64,000 nt of DNA from Pseudomonas sp. v388 (GCF_003935425.1 NZ_RHQN01000006.1:62001-126000); one strand, 5' to 3'; shown: positions 29,195-43,235, counted from the first letter of the stretch. Notes: generated by a model not told the origin, from the sequence alone. Numbers and translations are program-made.

Positions 29195-30537
29195 GACAAG
29201 CGCTCCACTGCCTGCGCGAACACCTGTCCGCGCTCTTCATAATTCTTGAACATGTCCAGGCTGGCGCAAGCCGGCGACAGCAACACCGCGTCGCCCGCCT
29301 GCGCCAGTTCGGCGCTGCGTTGTACGGCCTCGTCCAGGGTTGCAACGCGCACCAGCGGCACGACATCGCCGAGCGCCGCGGCAATCGCCTCGGCGTCGCG
29401 GCCCAGCAGAACCACTGCTCGGCAATGCCCGGCAACCGCTGCGCGCAGGCCGCTGAAGTCGGCGCCCTTGCCGTCTCCGCCGGCAATCAATACCAGCTTG
29501 CCGGCGATGTCGGCGCCCAGGCCTTCAATAGCAGCCAGCGCGGCACCGACGTTGGTGGCCTTGGAATCGTTGTAGTAATTCACGCCGGCCAATTCACGCA
29601 GCCACTGGCAGCGATGCTCCAGGCCGGTGAACTCGCGCAGGCTGGCGAGCATGGCGTCGAACGGCAGGCCGACCGCATGGCCCAGGGCCAGAGCCGCCAA
29701 TGCGTTGGACTGGTTGTGGGCGCCGCGAACTTTCAGCTCGCGTGCCGGCATCAGCGTGTCGAACTGGAACGCCAGGTACTTCTCGCCGTGCTCTTCCAGC
29801 AGGCCGAAACCGTGGAAGTCGGGTTTGTTCAGGCCAAAGGTCCAGCACGGCATGCCCTCGCCCAGCAACGGCCGGGACAAGGCATCCTGGCGGTTGACCA
29901 CGACCTGGCGCGCGCCACGGAAGATGCGGTGCTTGGCCAGATGGTAGGCCGGCAGGCCGCTGTAACGGTCCATGTGATCTTCGCTGACGTTGAGTACGGT
30001 GGCGACTTCGGCGTTGAGCTGATCGGTGGTTTCCAGCTGGAAGCTGGAAAGCTCGATGACGTACAGCTCGACGTCGTCGCTGAGCAGATCGAGCGCCGGT
30101 GTACCGAGGTTGCCGCCGACCGCCACGCGCTTGCCCGCGGCCACAGCCATCTCGCCGACCAGCGTGGTCACGGTGCTCTTGGCGTTGGAACCGGTAATTG
30201 CCACGATCGGCGCCTTCGCGTAACGCGCGAACAGCTCGATATCGCCGAGCAGCTTGACGCCACGGGCCTGGGCCTGCTGCAAGGCAGGCGTGGCCAGCGC
30301 AAGGCCGGGGCTCACGTACAACTCGTCGGCGCGGCAGAGAAACTCCACGTCCAGTTCGCCGCAACGCACTTCCACTTGCGGGTAGTCACGACGCAGAGTC
30401 ACCAGTTCCGGCGGATTCTCCCGCGTGTCGGCCACGGCAAACGACACGCCCCGGTTCGCCAGGAAGCGAACCAGGGACATGCCGCTTTTGCCGAGACCTA
30501 CGACAATGCGGAAGCGGTCGGAAACGATCAGGGACAC
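29191..30537 (-). CDS. murD: UDP-N-acetylmuramoyl-L-alanine--D-glutamate ligase MurD
   Basis: The 448-residue ligase starts at a GTG (30537) and reads MSLIVSDRFRIVVGLGKSGMSLVRFL. The ATP-binding motif TGSNAKSTVTTLVGEM is near residue 113, where the usual TGTNGKST has Ser-Asn-Ala in place of Thr-Asn-Gly; this variant is common in pseudomonads as far as I recall. YNDSKATNVGAALAAIEGL is near 315. MurD adds D-Glu to the stem peptide. It lies 5 nt after mraY. Confidence 0.97.
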   Translation of the reverse strand: MSLIVSDRFRIVVGLGKSGMSLVRFLANRGVSFAVADTRENPPELVTLRRDYPQVEVRCGELDVEFLCRADELYVSPGLALATPALQQAQARGVKLLGDIELFARYAKAPIVAITGSNAKSTVTTLVGEMAVAAGKRVAVGGNLGTPALDLLSDDVELYVIELSSFQLETTDQLNAEVATVLNVSEDHMDRYSGLPAYHLAKHRIFRGARQVVVNRQDALSRPLLGEGMPCWTFGLNKPDFHGFGLLEEHGEKYLAFQFDTLMPARELKVRGAHNQSNALAALALGHAVGLPFDAMLASLREFTGLEHRCQWLRELAGVNYYNDSKATNVGAALAAIEGLGADIAGKLVLIAGGDGKGADFSGLRAAVAGHCRAVVLLGRDAEAIAAALGDVVPLVRVATLDEAVQRSAELAQAGDAVLLSPACASLDMFKNYEERGQVFAQAVERLS

Positions 30538-30542
30538 TCGTC

Positions 30543-31625
30543 TTACCTCAGTTTCAGCGTTGCAAGGCCGACCAACACGAGAATCACGGTGATGATCCAG
30601 AAACGGACGATCACGCGTGGCTCGGGCCAGCCCTTGAGTTCAAAGTGGTGATGAATGGGCGCCATGCGGAAAACCCGGCGACCGGTAAGCTTGAAGGACG
30701 CGACCTGAATGACCACTGAAAGGGTCTCCATCACGAACACGCCGCCCATGATGAACAGCACGATTTCCTGACGAACGATCACAGCCATGGTGCCCAGCGC
30801 TGCGCCCAGCGCCAGTGCGCCGACGTCACCCATGAACACTTGTGCCGGATAAGTGTTGAACCACAGAAAGCCAAGCCCCGCGCCGATCAGCGCGCCGGAG
30901 AACACGATCAACTCGCCCGCGCCCGGAATGTAGGGAATCAACAGGTACTCGGCGAATTTCACGTTACCGGACAGGTAGCAGAAAATGCCCAATGCACCGC
31001 CGACCATCACGGTCGGCATGATTGCCAGTCCGTCCAGGCCGTCCGTGAGGTTCACCGCGTTGCTGGAGCCGACGATCACGAAATAGGTCAGGACGACGAA
31101 GCCGATACCCAATGGAATACTGACGTCCTTGAGCATCGGAATGATCAGCGTGGTCTCGGTCGCCGAAGGCGCCGTGACATAAAGGAAGATCGCGGCACAC
31201 AGGCCAAACACCGACTGCCAGAAATATTTCCAGCGGCTCGGCAGGCCACGGGAATTCTTCTCGATCACCTTGCGATAGTCATCAACCCAGCCGATGGCGC
31301 CGAACAGCAAGGTCACCAGCAGCACCACCCAGACGTAACGATTGCTCAGGTCAGCCCACAGCAGAGTGCTGATACCGATGGACGACAGGATCAACGCGCC
31401 GCCCATGGTCGGTGTGCCCGATTTGGACAGGTGCGATTGCGGGCCGTCGTTGCGCACGGACTGGCCGATCTGGCGCATCTGCAAGGTGCGGATCATCCAC
31501 GGCCCAAGCCACAGCGACAGGGTCAGGGCCGTGAGCACGCCGAGAATGCCGCGCAGCGTCAGGTACTGAAAGACGGCAAAGCCTTTGTGGAACTGTTGTA
31601 AAAACTCGGCCAACAGCAGCAGCAT
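30543..31625 (-). CDS. mraY: Phospho-N-acetylmuramoyl-pentapeptide transferase MraY
   Basis: The ATG at 31625 ([16 protein letters not shown], 360 residues) shares one base with the murF stop (TGATG). Family motifs include [14 protein letters not shown] near 70, GWVDDYRKV near 115 with the Asp pair, [10 protein letters not shown] near 190 and [15 protein letters not shown] near 265. About ten membrane helices are evident. MraY makes lipid I at the inner membrane. Confidence 0.98.
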   Translation of the reverse strand: MLLLLAEFLQQFHKGFAVFQYLTLRGILGVLTALTLSLWLGPWMIRTLQMRQIGQSVRNDGPQSHLSKSGTPTMGGALILSSIGISTLLWADLSNRYVWVVLLVTLLFGAIGWVDDYRKVIEKNSRGLPSRWKYFWQSVFGLCAAIFLYVTAPSATETTLIIPMLKDVSIPLGIGFVVLTYFVIVGSSNAVNLTDGLDGLAIMPTVMVGGALGIFCYLSGNVKFAEYLLIPYIPGAGELIVFSGALIGAGLGFLWFNTYPAQVFMGDVGALALGAALGTMAVIVRQEIVLFIMGGVFVMETLSVVIQVASFKLTGRRVFRMAPIHHHFELKGWPEPRVIVRFWIITVILVLVGLATLKLR

Positions 31626-32995
31626 CAATGTTTCTCCAGGCTAGAACCGCACAGTGCGGCCACGACGTTTTCCATCGCAGCGCTACGCGAACCCTTGACC
31701 AATAAAGTGGTGTTTTTGTCGTGTTCACCTGCCAGTGCCGCGATCAGCTCGGCCTGGGTGGTGAAATGGTGTGCGTGCTCGCCGAAGGCCTTGACCGCAT
31801 GGGCCATCAGCGGGCCGACGGCGTACAGCGCCGAAACCTTGCCGGCCGCGTAGGCGCCGACATCATGGTGACCTTGCTCGGCCCAGTCGCCCAGCTCGCC
31901 GATATCGCCCAGCACCAGCACGGTCCGGCCCGCAAAGCTGGCGAGGATGTCGACCGCAGCGTTCACCGACGTGGGGTTGGCGTTATAGGTGTCATCGATC
32001 ACGCGCAGGCCGTTGCCGGTGATCTGCGCAACCGCACGGCCCTTGACCGGCTGTACGTTGTTCAGTCCCGCGACGATTCCATCGAGGGTCACGCCCAGTG
32101 CAAACGCAGCAGCGGCTGCGGCCAGGGCATTGGCGACGTTGTGCGCGCCCAACAGATTCAACTGCACCGGTGCGCTGCCCAACGGGCTGTGCAAGGTGAA
32201 ACCGGCGCAACCGCGCGGATCACGGCTCAGGTCACTGGCGTGCAGGTCGGCGCAGGTATCAAGGAGCGCGAAACTCAGGACTTTGCGGCTACCGGCACGG
32301 GCGCGCCAGATGTCGAAAGCCTTGTCGTCACGATTCAGAACGGCGACGCCATTGGCGTCCAGCCCTTCGATGATTTCGCCCTTGGCTTCGACGATCTTGT
32401 CCGGACCACCGAATTCGCCCACATGGGCGGTGCCGGCATTGGTCAGAATGGCAACGTGCGGCTTGGCGAGGCTGACGGTGAACGCGATTTCACCGACCCG
32501 CGAAGCACCCAGTTCGATGACGGCCGAGGTGTATTGCGGCGCCAGTTCCAGCAGCGTCAGCGGAACGCCCAATTCGTTGTTCAGGTTGCCGCGAGTGGCC
32601 AGAACCGGCCCGCGCGTGCGCAGGATGCTGGCGAGCATTTCCTTGACCGTGGTCTTGCCGCTGGAACCGGTCACGGCGGCAACCGGACGGTCCACGAACG
32701 CATTGCGGTTCATTGCGCCCAGTTGTGCCAGCGCCTTGCGGGTATCGAGCACCACCAGTTGCGGCAGTGCGACGCCTGGAACCTCACGTTCGACCAGCGC
32801 ACCGACCGCGCCTTTGGCCGCGACCTGCTCCAGGTATTCATGACCGTCGAAACGCGGCCCGGTCAGGGCCACGAACAGTTGGCCCGGCACGATGGCGCGG
32901 CTGTCGGTGCTCACGCCGTCGAAGCGGCAATCGGCGCCGACCTGGCGTGCATCGAGCGGTGCGACCAGGTCACTGAAAGTCATTGGCTCAAACAT
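31625..32995 (-). CDS. murF: UDP-N-acetylmuramoyl-tripeptide--D-alanyl-D-alanine ligase MurF
   Basis: The ATG at 32995 ([21 protein letters not shown], 456 residues) has GGGAG 7 nt upstream and overlaps murE by 8 nt. A 46-residue longer frame is not supported. The ATP site [16 protein letters not shown] is near 108, and [18 protein letters not shown] near 325 is a MurF signature. It adds D-Ala-D-Ala to the stem peptide. Confidence 0.97.
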   Translation of the reverse strand: MFEPMTFSDLVAPLDARQVGADCRFDGVSTDSRAIVPGQLFVALTGPRFDGHEYLEQVAAKGAVGALVEREVPGVALPQLVVLDTRKALAQLGAMNRNAFVDRPVAAVTGSSGKTTVKEMLASILRTRGPVLATRGNLNNELGVPLTLLELAPQYTSAVIELGASRVGEIAFTVSLAKPHVAILTNAGTAHVGEFGGPDKIVEAKGEIIEGLDANGVAVLNRDDKAFDIWRARAGSRKVLSFALLDTCADLHASDLSRDPRGCAGFTLHSPLGSAPVQLNLLGAHNVANALAAAAAAFALGVTLDGIVAGLNNVQPVKGRAVAQITGNGLRVIDDTYNANPTSVNAAVDILASFAGRTVLVLGDIGELGDWAEQGHHDVGAYAAGKVSALYAVGPLMAHAVKAFGEHAHHFTTQAELIAALAGEHDKNTTLLVKGSRSAAMENVVAALCGSSLEKH

Positions 32996-34450
32996 TGGCC
33001 GGCTCCCATGCTGACAGCGCTTTGGCGGCTTCTTCGAGATCGGAAAATGCCTGCCGCTCGCCGTGGATTTCCTGGTAGTCCTCATGCCCTTTGCCGGCCA
33101 GGACGACAACGTCATCGGCACTGGCAGCGGCAATCAGTTCGGCGATGGCGCGACCGCGTCCCTCGACGAACCGCACGTTGCCGGCGTTGGCGAAACCGGG
33201 GCGTATGTCGTCGAAAATGCGCAGCGGCGATTCGGTGCGCGGATTGTCGTCGGTGACCCAGACGCCATCGGCCAGTCGCTCTACCACTTCGGCCATCAGT
33301 GGCCGCTTGCCCCGATCCCGATCGCCGCCGCAGCCGAACAGGCACAACAGGCGACCCTTGGCATGGGGACGCAAGGCGGCAAGCACCTGCTCCAGCGCGT
33401 CAGGGGTATGGGCGTAGTCGACCACAACCAAAGGCTTGTCGGCACCGCCGAGGCGCTGCATGCGGCCGACCGGACCTTCCAGTTTCGGCAGCACCTTGAG
33501 AATTTCGTCCAGCGCGTACTCAAGCCCGAGCAGCGCGCCCACGGCGGCGAGCACGTTGCTCAGATTGAAACGGCCCAGCAGACGGCTGCGCAGGTGGTGC
33601 TCGCCATGGGTCGTCACCAGCGTGGCGCGCACGCCATCGTCATCGAACTTCGCATCACGGCAGTACAACCTGGCGCTGCTGTCCGACAGACTGTAGGTAA
33701 TCAACCGGGACTCTTGCTTGATGCTGGCCAGCTCGCGCCCGAAGTCATCGTCGAGGTTGAGGACGCGGCAACGCAGATCCGGCCAGGCAAACAGCTTGGC
33801 CTTGACGGCAGCATAGGCTTGCATGGTGCCGTGATAATCCAGGTGGTCCCGGGACAGGTTGGTCAGCACCGCCACGTCCACGGCCAGAGCAGTGGCTCGA
33901 CCCTGATCCAGACCATGGGACGACACTTCCATCGCGACTGCCCGTGCGCCTGCCTTTCTCAGGTCGGCAAGGGTTGCCTGCACGGCAATCGGATCGGGCG
34001 TGGTGTGACGGCCGCTTTGCAGCGCGCCGTAGAAACCGGTCCCGAGCGTGCCCACGATTCCGCAAGGCTGACCGAGCAGGTCCAGCGCCTGGGCCACCAG
34101 TTGAGTAACGCTGGTCTTGCCATTGGTGCCGGTGACACCCACCAGATTCAGACTGCGGCTCGGGTCGCCATAAAAGCGCCCGGCGATGTGCGACAGTTGC
34201 GCCGCCAGGCCCTTGACCGGGATCAGAGGCACGTCAGTGATCGGCAGCACGGTGGCGCCTTCGGACTCGTAAGCAACCGCCGCTGCACCGCGTTGCAATG
34301 CGTCGGCAATGTGCGCCCGCCCGTCGACCTGAATACCGGGCACGGCCAGGAACAAGTCGCCGGGACGCACCTTGCGGCTGTCGAGCGTCAGCTCACGAAT
34401 CAGCGCGTCGCGGTCGGTGTGCGGGAAGATCTTGCTCAGATTGAAAGCCA

Positions 34451-34451
<1 letters not shown>
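32988..34451 (-). CDS. murE: UDP-N-acetylmuramoyl-tripeptide synthetase MurE (meso-diaminopimelate-adding)
   Basis: The ATG at 34451 gives 487 residues, MAFNLSKIFPHTDRDALIREL, and shares one base with the ftsI stop. A GTG immediately before it could also start. The ATP site GVTGTNGKTSVTQLVAQAL is near 110. DNPRTE near 405 matches the DNPR signature that specifies meso-diaminopimelate over lysine. MurE adds the third residue of the stem peptide. Confidence 0.97.
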
Positions 34452-36467
<2,016 letters not shown>

Positions 36468-36471
<4 letters not shown>

Positions 36472-37409
36472 CTGAGCTTCTCCGCCACGCGCATGACCGC
36501 GCTGCGCGAGCGTGGGTTGGCACGGGTTTCTTCGTCCGAAGCGAAGCGGGCCTTGCCGTGGATCTTGATTCTGGGGTCGAACGCCTTGAACTGGATCGGC
36601 AGGTTGCGCGGCATGGTGTCGGCTTCGCCCTTGGCGAGCTTGCGCATGAACAACTTGACGATGCGGTCTTCCAGGGAATGGAAGCTGATCACCACCAGAC
36701 GGCCGCCCACTTCCAGGGCGTCCAGGGCAGCCTCAAGGCCGGCTTCCAGGTCGCCCAGTTCGTTATTGACATGGATGCGCAGCCCCTGAAAGGCACGCGT
36801 CGCAGGATTCTTGCCTTTTTCCCAGGCAGGGTTGGCGACCTTGAGCACTTCGGCCAGGTCGGCGGTGCGCTCGAACGGCTGCACTTCGCGGCGCTGCACC
36901 ACGGCATTGGCCATGCGCCTGGCGAACCGCTCTTCCCCGTATTCCTTGAAAACCCTGGCGATTTCTTCAGCCGGGGCCGTGGCGATGAACTCGGCGGCGC
37001 TGACTCCGCGACTCGGGTCCATGCGCATGTCCAGCGGGCCGTCGTTCATGAAGCTGAAGCCACGCTCGGGGTCGTCCAGTTGCGGCGACGAGACGCCGAG
37101 ATCCAGCAGGATACCGTTGACCTTGCCCGCCAGCCCGCGCGCCTGAACTTCGTCGCCGAGTTCGGCAAAGCTGCGCTGCACAATGACAAAGCGGCCGTCT
37201 TCGGCCGCCAGCGCTTGCCCGGTGGCAATCGCTTGTGGGTCCTTGTCGAACCCCAACAGTCGCCCGTCCGGCCCCAGGTGCTGCAGGACCAGGCGGCTAT
37301 GGCCGCCACGCCCGAACGTGCCGTCCAGATAGCAGCCATCGGCGCGCACCGCGAGAGCCTCGACGGCTTCTTCGAGCAGTACGGTGATGTGGGTAAAGCC
37401 GCTAGTCAT
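36468..37409 (-). CDS. rsmH: 16S rRNA (cytosine(1402)-N4)-methyltransferase RsmH (MraW)
   Basis: Starting at the ATG at 37409 gives 313 residues, [19 protein letters not shown]; a GTG at 37415 would overlap the mraZ stop and add two residues. The SAM site [14 protein letters not shown] is near 32-45, and [21 protein letters not shown] near 105 is the RsmH signature. It N4-methylates C1402 in the ribosomal P site, acting on the same nucleotide as RsmI encoded nearby. Confidence 0.97.
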
Positions 37410-37411
37410 AG

Positions 37412-37867
37412 TCACAGGATCAGGTCACGTAATTCATCGGGCATCGCGCCAGGTTGTTGAATGGCAGCAAGGTCGGCATCAGCAAGTGCGTTCCAGGCGT
37501 CCTCGTCCCACAGTTGAAACTTGTTGAGCTGGCCAACCAGCATGACGCGCTTATCCAACCTGGCATATTCGCGCAGACGCGGCGGCACGAGAAAACGCCC
37601 GCTGCCATCCAGCTCAAGATCGACCGCATTACCAATCAAAAGCCGCTGCAAGCGACGGTTTTCTTCACGGAAAGTAGCGAGTTCACGCAGTTTTGCTTCG
37701 ATCAGTTCCCACTCGGACAGCGGATAAAGACACAAGCAGGGGTCAACGGCATCAATGGTGACAATCAATTGCCCGCCACTACGCGAATCCAGCTCGTCGC
37801 GGTACCGGCTCGGCATAGCGAGACGGCCCTTTGCATCGAGGTTGATCGCGTTGGCACCACGGAACAC
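37412..37867 (-). CDS. mraZ: Transcriptional regulator MraZ
   Basis: The 151-residue protein has two MraZ/AbrB-like repeats. The first, [25 protein letters not shown], and the second, [21 protein letters not shown], each carry the conserved DxxGR loop. MraZ forms a ring-shaped oligomer that represses the dcw operon by binding three short direct repeats. Just such repeats lie 40 bp upstream. It is the first gene of the dcw operon. Confidence 0.97.
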   Translation of the reverse strand: MFRGANAINLDAKGRLAMPSRYRDELDSRSGGQLIVTIDAVDPCLCLYPLSEWELIEAKLRELATFREENRRLQRLLIGNAVDLELDGSGRFLVPPRLREYARLDKRVMLVGQLNKFQLWDEDAWNALADADLAAIQQPGAMPDELRDLIL

Positions 37868-37906
37868 AGGCGCTTTCTCCGAATATTATCTTTTTGCGCT
37901 AGAAAA

Positions 37907-37970
37907 ACCCACTTCGTGCCACTTTCTGCCACTTGCGCACACTATAGGAATCCGGCCACCGCGCAGTCAA
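37907..37970 (-). promoter_or_regulatory. dcw operon promoter with three-repeat MraZ operator
   Basis: On the minus strand, TTGACT (37965-37970) and TATAGT (37941-37946) are 18 bp apart, a good sigma-70 promoter. Starting at about the transcription start come three copies of AAGTGG(C/G) with a 10-bp period (37928-37934, 37918-37924, 37908-37914). MraZ in E. coli binds three TGGG-type repeats spaced 10 bp, so this is very probably its autoregulatory operator. Confidence 0.8.
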
Positions 37971-38176
37971 GGCGCGCTCTCAAGGAAAAGCCTTACATTT
38001 CGGAGATTTAGGAGAGGTTTCGCAGAACGAGAGAGAATTTTTGTACGGTTCCTACGGATAAATCCTACTCAATTCAGCTCATTACGATCTGAAGTTAAAG
38101 TGATTTATCAAGTGTAAGAATTTTTTGATATTACGGAGGGGTGTCTGCTGTGATTAGCAGCAGAGGGAATAAGGTG
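37971..38176. other. AT-rich intergenic spacer between the mraZ promoter and rnpB
   Basis: No gene is seen. The stretch 38020-38130 is markedly AT-rich for this genome. A hairpin TCTGCTG/CAGCAGA (38142-38162) lies just beyond the rnpB 3' end but lacks a T-run on the rnpB strand, so it is not a classical terminator. Confidence 0.45.
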
Positions 38177-38531
38177 GAGAGTCGATCTGTAAGCCGGGTT
38201 CTGTCGAGGACAGTCATTCCTCTACGACGGCCATCACTGGACGTCTTTAGCAACCTACCCGGTTCCAGCGCGGGCCACGCCTTGGAACCCTATTTGGTCT
38301 TGCTCCGAGTGGGGTTTACCTAGCCACGAACTGTTGCCAGACGTGCGGTGCGCTCTTACCGCACCTTTTCACCCTTACCGGCACCGAAGTGCTTAGGCGG
38401 TTATTTTCTGTGGCACTTTCCGTAGGCTCGCGCCCCCCAGGCGTTACCTGGCACTCCGCCCTATGGAGCCCGGACTTTCCTCCCCCCCTTGTTGCAGAAC
38501 AACAAGAGGCAGCGACTGTCCAATCGACTCT
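38177..38531 (-). ncRNA. rnpB: RNase P catalytic RNA
   Basis: Read on the minus strand, the RNA begins AGAGTCGATTGGACAGTCGC. It contains the P4/CR-I core GAGGAAAGTCCGGGCTCC and ends ACAGAACCCGGCTTACAGATC followed by GACTCT, which pairs with the 5' end (helix P1). These are the hallmarks of type A bacterial RNase P RNA, about 355 nt. It processes the 5' ends of tRNAs with the RnpA protein. Ends are estimated from the P1 pairing. Confidence 0.95.
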
Positions 38532-38614
38532 CCGCCGCCAAGGTTAGCGGCACGCGCCGCCGAGGACAAGCTTTAATAGCCCGATAGTGGCGCGCGAGTC
38601 CTTGAAAAATCTGC

Positions 38615-39487
38615 TTATTCGCCGCTCTGCTTGTCCAGTGCGACCTGATACAGCAGGTTCTTGCGCACGCCGGTAATCTGCGCGGCAAGGGCCGCCGCAC
38701 GCTTGAGCGGCATCTCTTCGAGCAGCAGATCCAGGATGCGCCGGGCTTCGGAGCCGACCGCGTCTTCATCTTCCGGAAGCGTCCAGCCGGCCACCAGCAC
38801 AACGCATTCGCCCCGCTGCTGGTTGCTGTCGGACTCGACGAACGCCCGCAACTCACCCAAGGGCAAACCCTTGAGCGTCTCGAAGGTTTTAGTCAGCTCG
38901 CGAGCCAGCAGCGCCGGGCGATCGGCACCGAACACCAGCTCCATGTCTTGCAGGCACTCAAGAATCCGATGCGGCGCCTCATAAAAGATCAGGGTGCGCG
39001 GTTCTTCCTTGACCAGCTCCAGCCTGGCCCGACGGCCGACCGCCTTGGCGGGCAGGAAACCCTCGAAGATAAAACGATCCGACGGCAGGCCCGCAGCCGA
39101 CAGCGCAGCGATCAGCGCGCAGGCACCGGGCACCGGAACCACTGCAATACCCGCCGCCCGCGCCTGACGAACCAGGTGGTAGCCCGGATCGGAGATCAGC
39201 GGAGTGCCCGCATCGGAAATCAACGCCACGTCGTCGCCGGCCAGCAAGCGGGTGATGAATCGGCTGCCCTCGTCGCGCTCATTGTGTTCATGGCAGGCCG
39301 CCAGCGGTGTGCCGATGCCGAAATGTTGCATCAGGCGCGCCGAATGACGGGTATCCTCGGCGGCAATCAATGCCACTTCACGCAACACCTTCAATGCCCG
39401 CACGCTCATGTCGTCCAGATTGCCGATCGGCGTGGCCACTACATAAAGCGAGCCTGGGGCGGAATTCGAAGCAACCGGGGCAGTCAA
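38615..39487 (-). CDS. rsmI: 16S rRNA (cytidine(1402)-2'-O)-methyltransferase RsmI
   Basis: I place the start at the TTG at 39487, which has TGAGGT upstream and gives 290 residues beginning MTAPVASNSAPGSLYVVATPIGNLDD. The ATG 48 nt earlier adds an N-terminus not seen in the family. The tetrapyrrole-methylase fold shows VATPIGNL, AAEDTRHSARLMQHFGI and ISDAGTPLISDPG, all RsmI signatures. It 2'-O-methylates C1402, complementing RsmH. It is divergent from lpoA. Confidence 0.95.
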   Translation of the reverse strand: MTAPVASNSAPGSLYVVATPIGNLDDMSVRALKVLREVALIAAEDTRHSARLMQHFGIGTPLAACHEHNERDEGSRFITRLLAGDDVALISDAGTPLISDPGYHLVRQARAAGIAVVPVPGACALIAALSAAGLPSDRFIFEGFLPAKAVGRRARLELVKEEPRTLIFYEAPHRILECLQDMELVFGADRPALLARELTKTFETLKGLPLGELRAFVESDSNQQRGECVVLVAGWTLPEDEDAVGSEARRILDLLLEEMPLKRAAALAAQITGVRKNLLYQVALDKQSGE

Positions 39488-39713
39488 AGCGCAGACCTCA
39501 TGTTTGTAAGTCCTGATGTCTTGAAAAAAAGGCATTGTACAGGCTACAGGCTCGACAAACGGCGCACGCCACCTGGGAAGTAATAAAAAGGAACGACATG
39601 GACGATCAGACTGTATTACGGCATCACCGCTTTAGAACACCATCGAAGTCGCACCCCGGCCAGTGCTTGGGTACAATTCTCCGCTAATTCGCTTGAGTAT
39701 CAGGAACACATAC

Positions 39714-41528
39714 ATGATCGCTTGCCTGCGGCTGTTCTCTGCCCTCTGCCTCGCTGCCTTATTGGCTGCCTGCGCCAGCTCACCCTCCTCCAGTCTCGGT
39801 GAACTGCCTCGCACTCCCGACGCCACTATCGAGCAACTGCTCGACCAGGCCGCTGCCGCCAAGACCCCGCAAGAGGCCGCCACGCTGCGCCTGAGCGCTG
39901 CGGACCTGGCCAACCGCCGGAACGATGCCGGCCGCGCCGCGCAGATTCTGGGGCAAGTGCAGATGGACCAGCTCAAGCCGGGCCTGCAGGTATTTGCCAG
40001 CACCCTGTCCGCCGAGCTTGCGCTGGGACGTAATCAGCCCAAAGCGGCGTTGACCGCCTTGAATCATCCGAGCATGCAGCGCCTCGGCGAGCTGTCCGTC
40101 GAACAACAGGTTCGCACGCACATGGTCAAGGCCCGCGCCCTGGAAGCCGACGGCCAGACCCTCCCGGCCGCCAGCGAACGCGTATTTGCCGGCCCATTGC
40201 TGCAAGGTCCGGACGCCCTGGCCAACAATGACGCCATCTGGGCGCTGGTTGCCGCGCTGCCTGCCGATCAGCTCCAGAGCACCTCGACGGACGACATGGG
40301 CGGCTGGCTTGATCTGGCTCGCTCGGTCAAGGGCGCCGGTACGCTCGAACAGCAGCAGGCTGCGATCGACACCTGGAAAGCCGGGCACCCGCAACATCCA
40401 GCCGCCGCACAGCTGCCGACCACCCTTGCCCAGTTGCGCGCCCTGACCAGCGAGCCGCTGACCAAAATTGCTCTGCTGTTACCGCAGGAAGGCCAACTGG
40501 CTTCCGTCGCCAAGGCCCTGCGTGAAGGCTTCATGGCTGCACATTTCCAGGCTCAACAAGCCGGTCAGAACCCACCGGCCATTCAGGTTTTCGACAGCTC
40601 GCGCATCACCTCCATGGATGAGTTCTACAACCAGGCCAAAGCCGCCGGTGTGCAACTGGTGGTCGGCCCGCTGGAAAAGAATCTGGTCAAACAGTTGAGT
40701 AGCCGTGAACAACTGCCTGTCACCACGCTGGCGCTGAACTACAGCGATGCGGGCACTGAAGGGCCTGCGCAGTTGTTCCAGTTCGGCCTCGCCGCCGAGG
40801 ACGAGGCCCGCGAAGTGGCTCGTCGTGCCTGGGCCGACGGCAAGCGCAGCGCCGTGGCCATGGTGCCGAAAGGTGAATGGGGCGACCGCGTTCTGGAAGC
40901 GTTCCGCCAGAGCTGGCAAGCCAAGGGCGGTACTCTCATCGCCGCCGAACACGTCGATCAGCCGGTGGCGCTGGCCCAGCAGGTCGCCGACCTGTTCCAG
41001 CTGCGCAAGAGCGAAGGCCGTGCCCAGCGCGTGCAAAGCACTGTCGGCACCCAAGTCGCCGCCCAGCCCGCACGTCGCCAGGACATCGACTTCATGTTCC
41101 TGGCCGCCACGCCTCAGCAAGCCCAGCAGATCAAACCGACCATGGTTTTCCAGTACGCCGGCGACGTTCCGGTCTACGCCACGTCGCATCTGTTCACCAA
41201 CAGCAACGACCAGGCCATGTACATGGACCTCAACGGTGTGCGCTTCTGCGAAACCCCCTGGCTGCTCAACGCCAACGATCCGCTGCGCCAGCAAGTCACA
41301 GCCCAATGGCCGCAAGCGGCAGGCAGTCTTGGCCGGCTGTATGCGATGGGTATCGATGCCTATCGTCTGGCGCCGCGCCTGGCTCAACTCAAGGCATTGC
41401 CTGAAAGCCGCATCGACGGTCTGTCCGGCAGCCTGAGCATGAACCCCAGCCGCCGCGTGGAACGCCAGCTGCCATGGGCCGAGTTCGTTGACGGCAAGAT
41501 CCAGCGCCTTCCCGACACTGCGCCTTGA
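39714..41528 (+). CDS. lpoA: Penicillin-binding protein activator lipoprotein LpoA
   Basis: The start at 39714 (AGGAA 8 nt upstream) gives 604 residues with a lipoprotein signal, LCLAALLAACASSP, whose acylated Cys is in LAAC. The N-terminal half is helical and TPR-like. The C-terminal half resembles periplasmic binding proteins (LTKIALLLPQEGQLASVAKALREGFMAAH onwards). LpoA is an outer-membrane lipoprotein that activates PBP1A. It is first in a plus-strand operon with yraN, gmhA and dolP. Confidence 0.95.
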   Translation: MIACLRLFSALCLAALLAACASSPSSSLGELPRTPDATIEQLLDQAAAAKTPQEAATLRLSAADLANRRNDAGRAAQILGQVQMDQLKPGLQVFASTLSAELALGRNQPKAALTALNHPSMQRLGELSVEQQVRTHMVKARALEADGQTLPAASERVFAGPLLQGPDALANNDAIWALVAALPADQLQSTSTDDMGGWLDLARSVKGAGTLEQQQAAIDTWKAGHPQHPAAAQLPTTLAQLRALTSEPLTKIALLLPQEGQLASVAKALREGFMAAHFQAQQAGQNPPAIQVFDSSRITSMDEFYNQAKAAGVQLVVGPLEKNLVKQLSSREQLPVTTLALNYSDAGTEGPAQLFQFGLAAEDEAREVARRAWADGKRSAVAMVPKGEWGDRVLEAFRQSWQAKGGTLIAAEHVDQPVALAQQVADLFQLRKSEGRAQRVQSTVGTQVAAQPARRQDIDFMFLAATPQQAQQIKPTMVFQYAGDVPVYATSHLFTNSNDQAMYMDLNGVRFCETPWLLNANDPLRQQVTAQWPQAAGSLGRLYAMGIDAYRLAPRLAQLKALPESRIDGLSGSLSMNPSRRVERQLPWAEFVDGKIQRLPDTAP

Positions 41529-41899
41529 TGCAACGCGGTACCCGGCAACAGGCAGGGCGAGAGGCGGAAGCCTACGCCCTGCTGTACCTCCAGCAGCAGG
41601 GTCTGCAGCTGATCACGCGAAACTGGTTATGCAAACGCGGCGAGCTTGATCTAGTCATGCTCGACGGCGATGCAGTAGTATTCGTCGAAGTTCGCTACCG
41701 CCGCCATTCAGAGTGGGGCGGAGCCATGGGCAGCGTCGATTTTCGCAAGCAGGAACGGCTGATTCTGGCCGCACAACTGTTCTTGCAACAGGAGCCCCAG
41801 TGGGCCGATCACCCTTGTCGTTTCGACGTGATCGCGGTCGACGGAGACCCGCATGACGCCGCTCCGTTGAATTGGGTCCAGAACGCTTTCGACAGTTGA
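41528..41899 (+). CDS. yraN: YraN/UPF0102 family nuclease-like protein
   Basis: The 123-residue protein shares one base with lpoA (TGATG). It shows the UPF0102 core: RGTRQQAGREAEAYALLYLQQQGL, then NWLCKRGELDLVMLDGDAVVFVEVRYR, whose GE-x-D-L...F-V-E-V-(K/R) pattern is that of PD-(D/E)XK nucleases. The cellular role is unsettled. The position after lpoA is conserved in gammaproteobacteria. Confidence 0.93.
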   Translation: MQRGTRQQAGREAEAYALLYLQQQGLQLITRNWLCKRGELDLVMLDGDAVVFVEVRYRRHSEWGGAMGSVDFRKQERLILAAQLFLQQEPQWADHPCRFDVIAVDGDPHDAAPLNWVQNAFDS

Positions 41900-41952
41900 C
41901 TCGCCCGGCATTCGCTGCTTGAAGCCTGGCGCCGCGCGCAACGATGCCTTGA

Positions 41953-43235
<1,283 letters not shown>

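Noticed and set aside
29191-30537. MurD ATP motif variant TGSNAKST as a sign of inactivation
   Set aside because: The catalytic Lys and following Ser/Thr are kept, the gene is full length in an essential operon, and such a variant is expected within the genus.
38142-38162. Hairpin TCTGCTG/CAGCAGA near the rnpB 3' end as an rnpB terminator
   Set aside because: No T-run follows on the rnpB strand, so it does not meet the intrinsic terminator pattern.
38461-38856. Short open frame covering the 5' part of rnpB and the rsmI end
   Set aside because: The sequence is RNase P RNA and part of rsmI in another frame.
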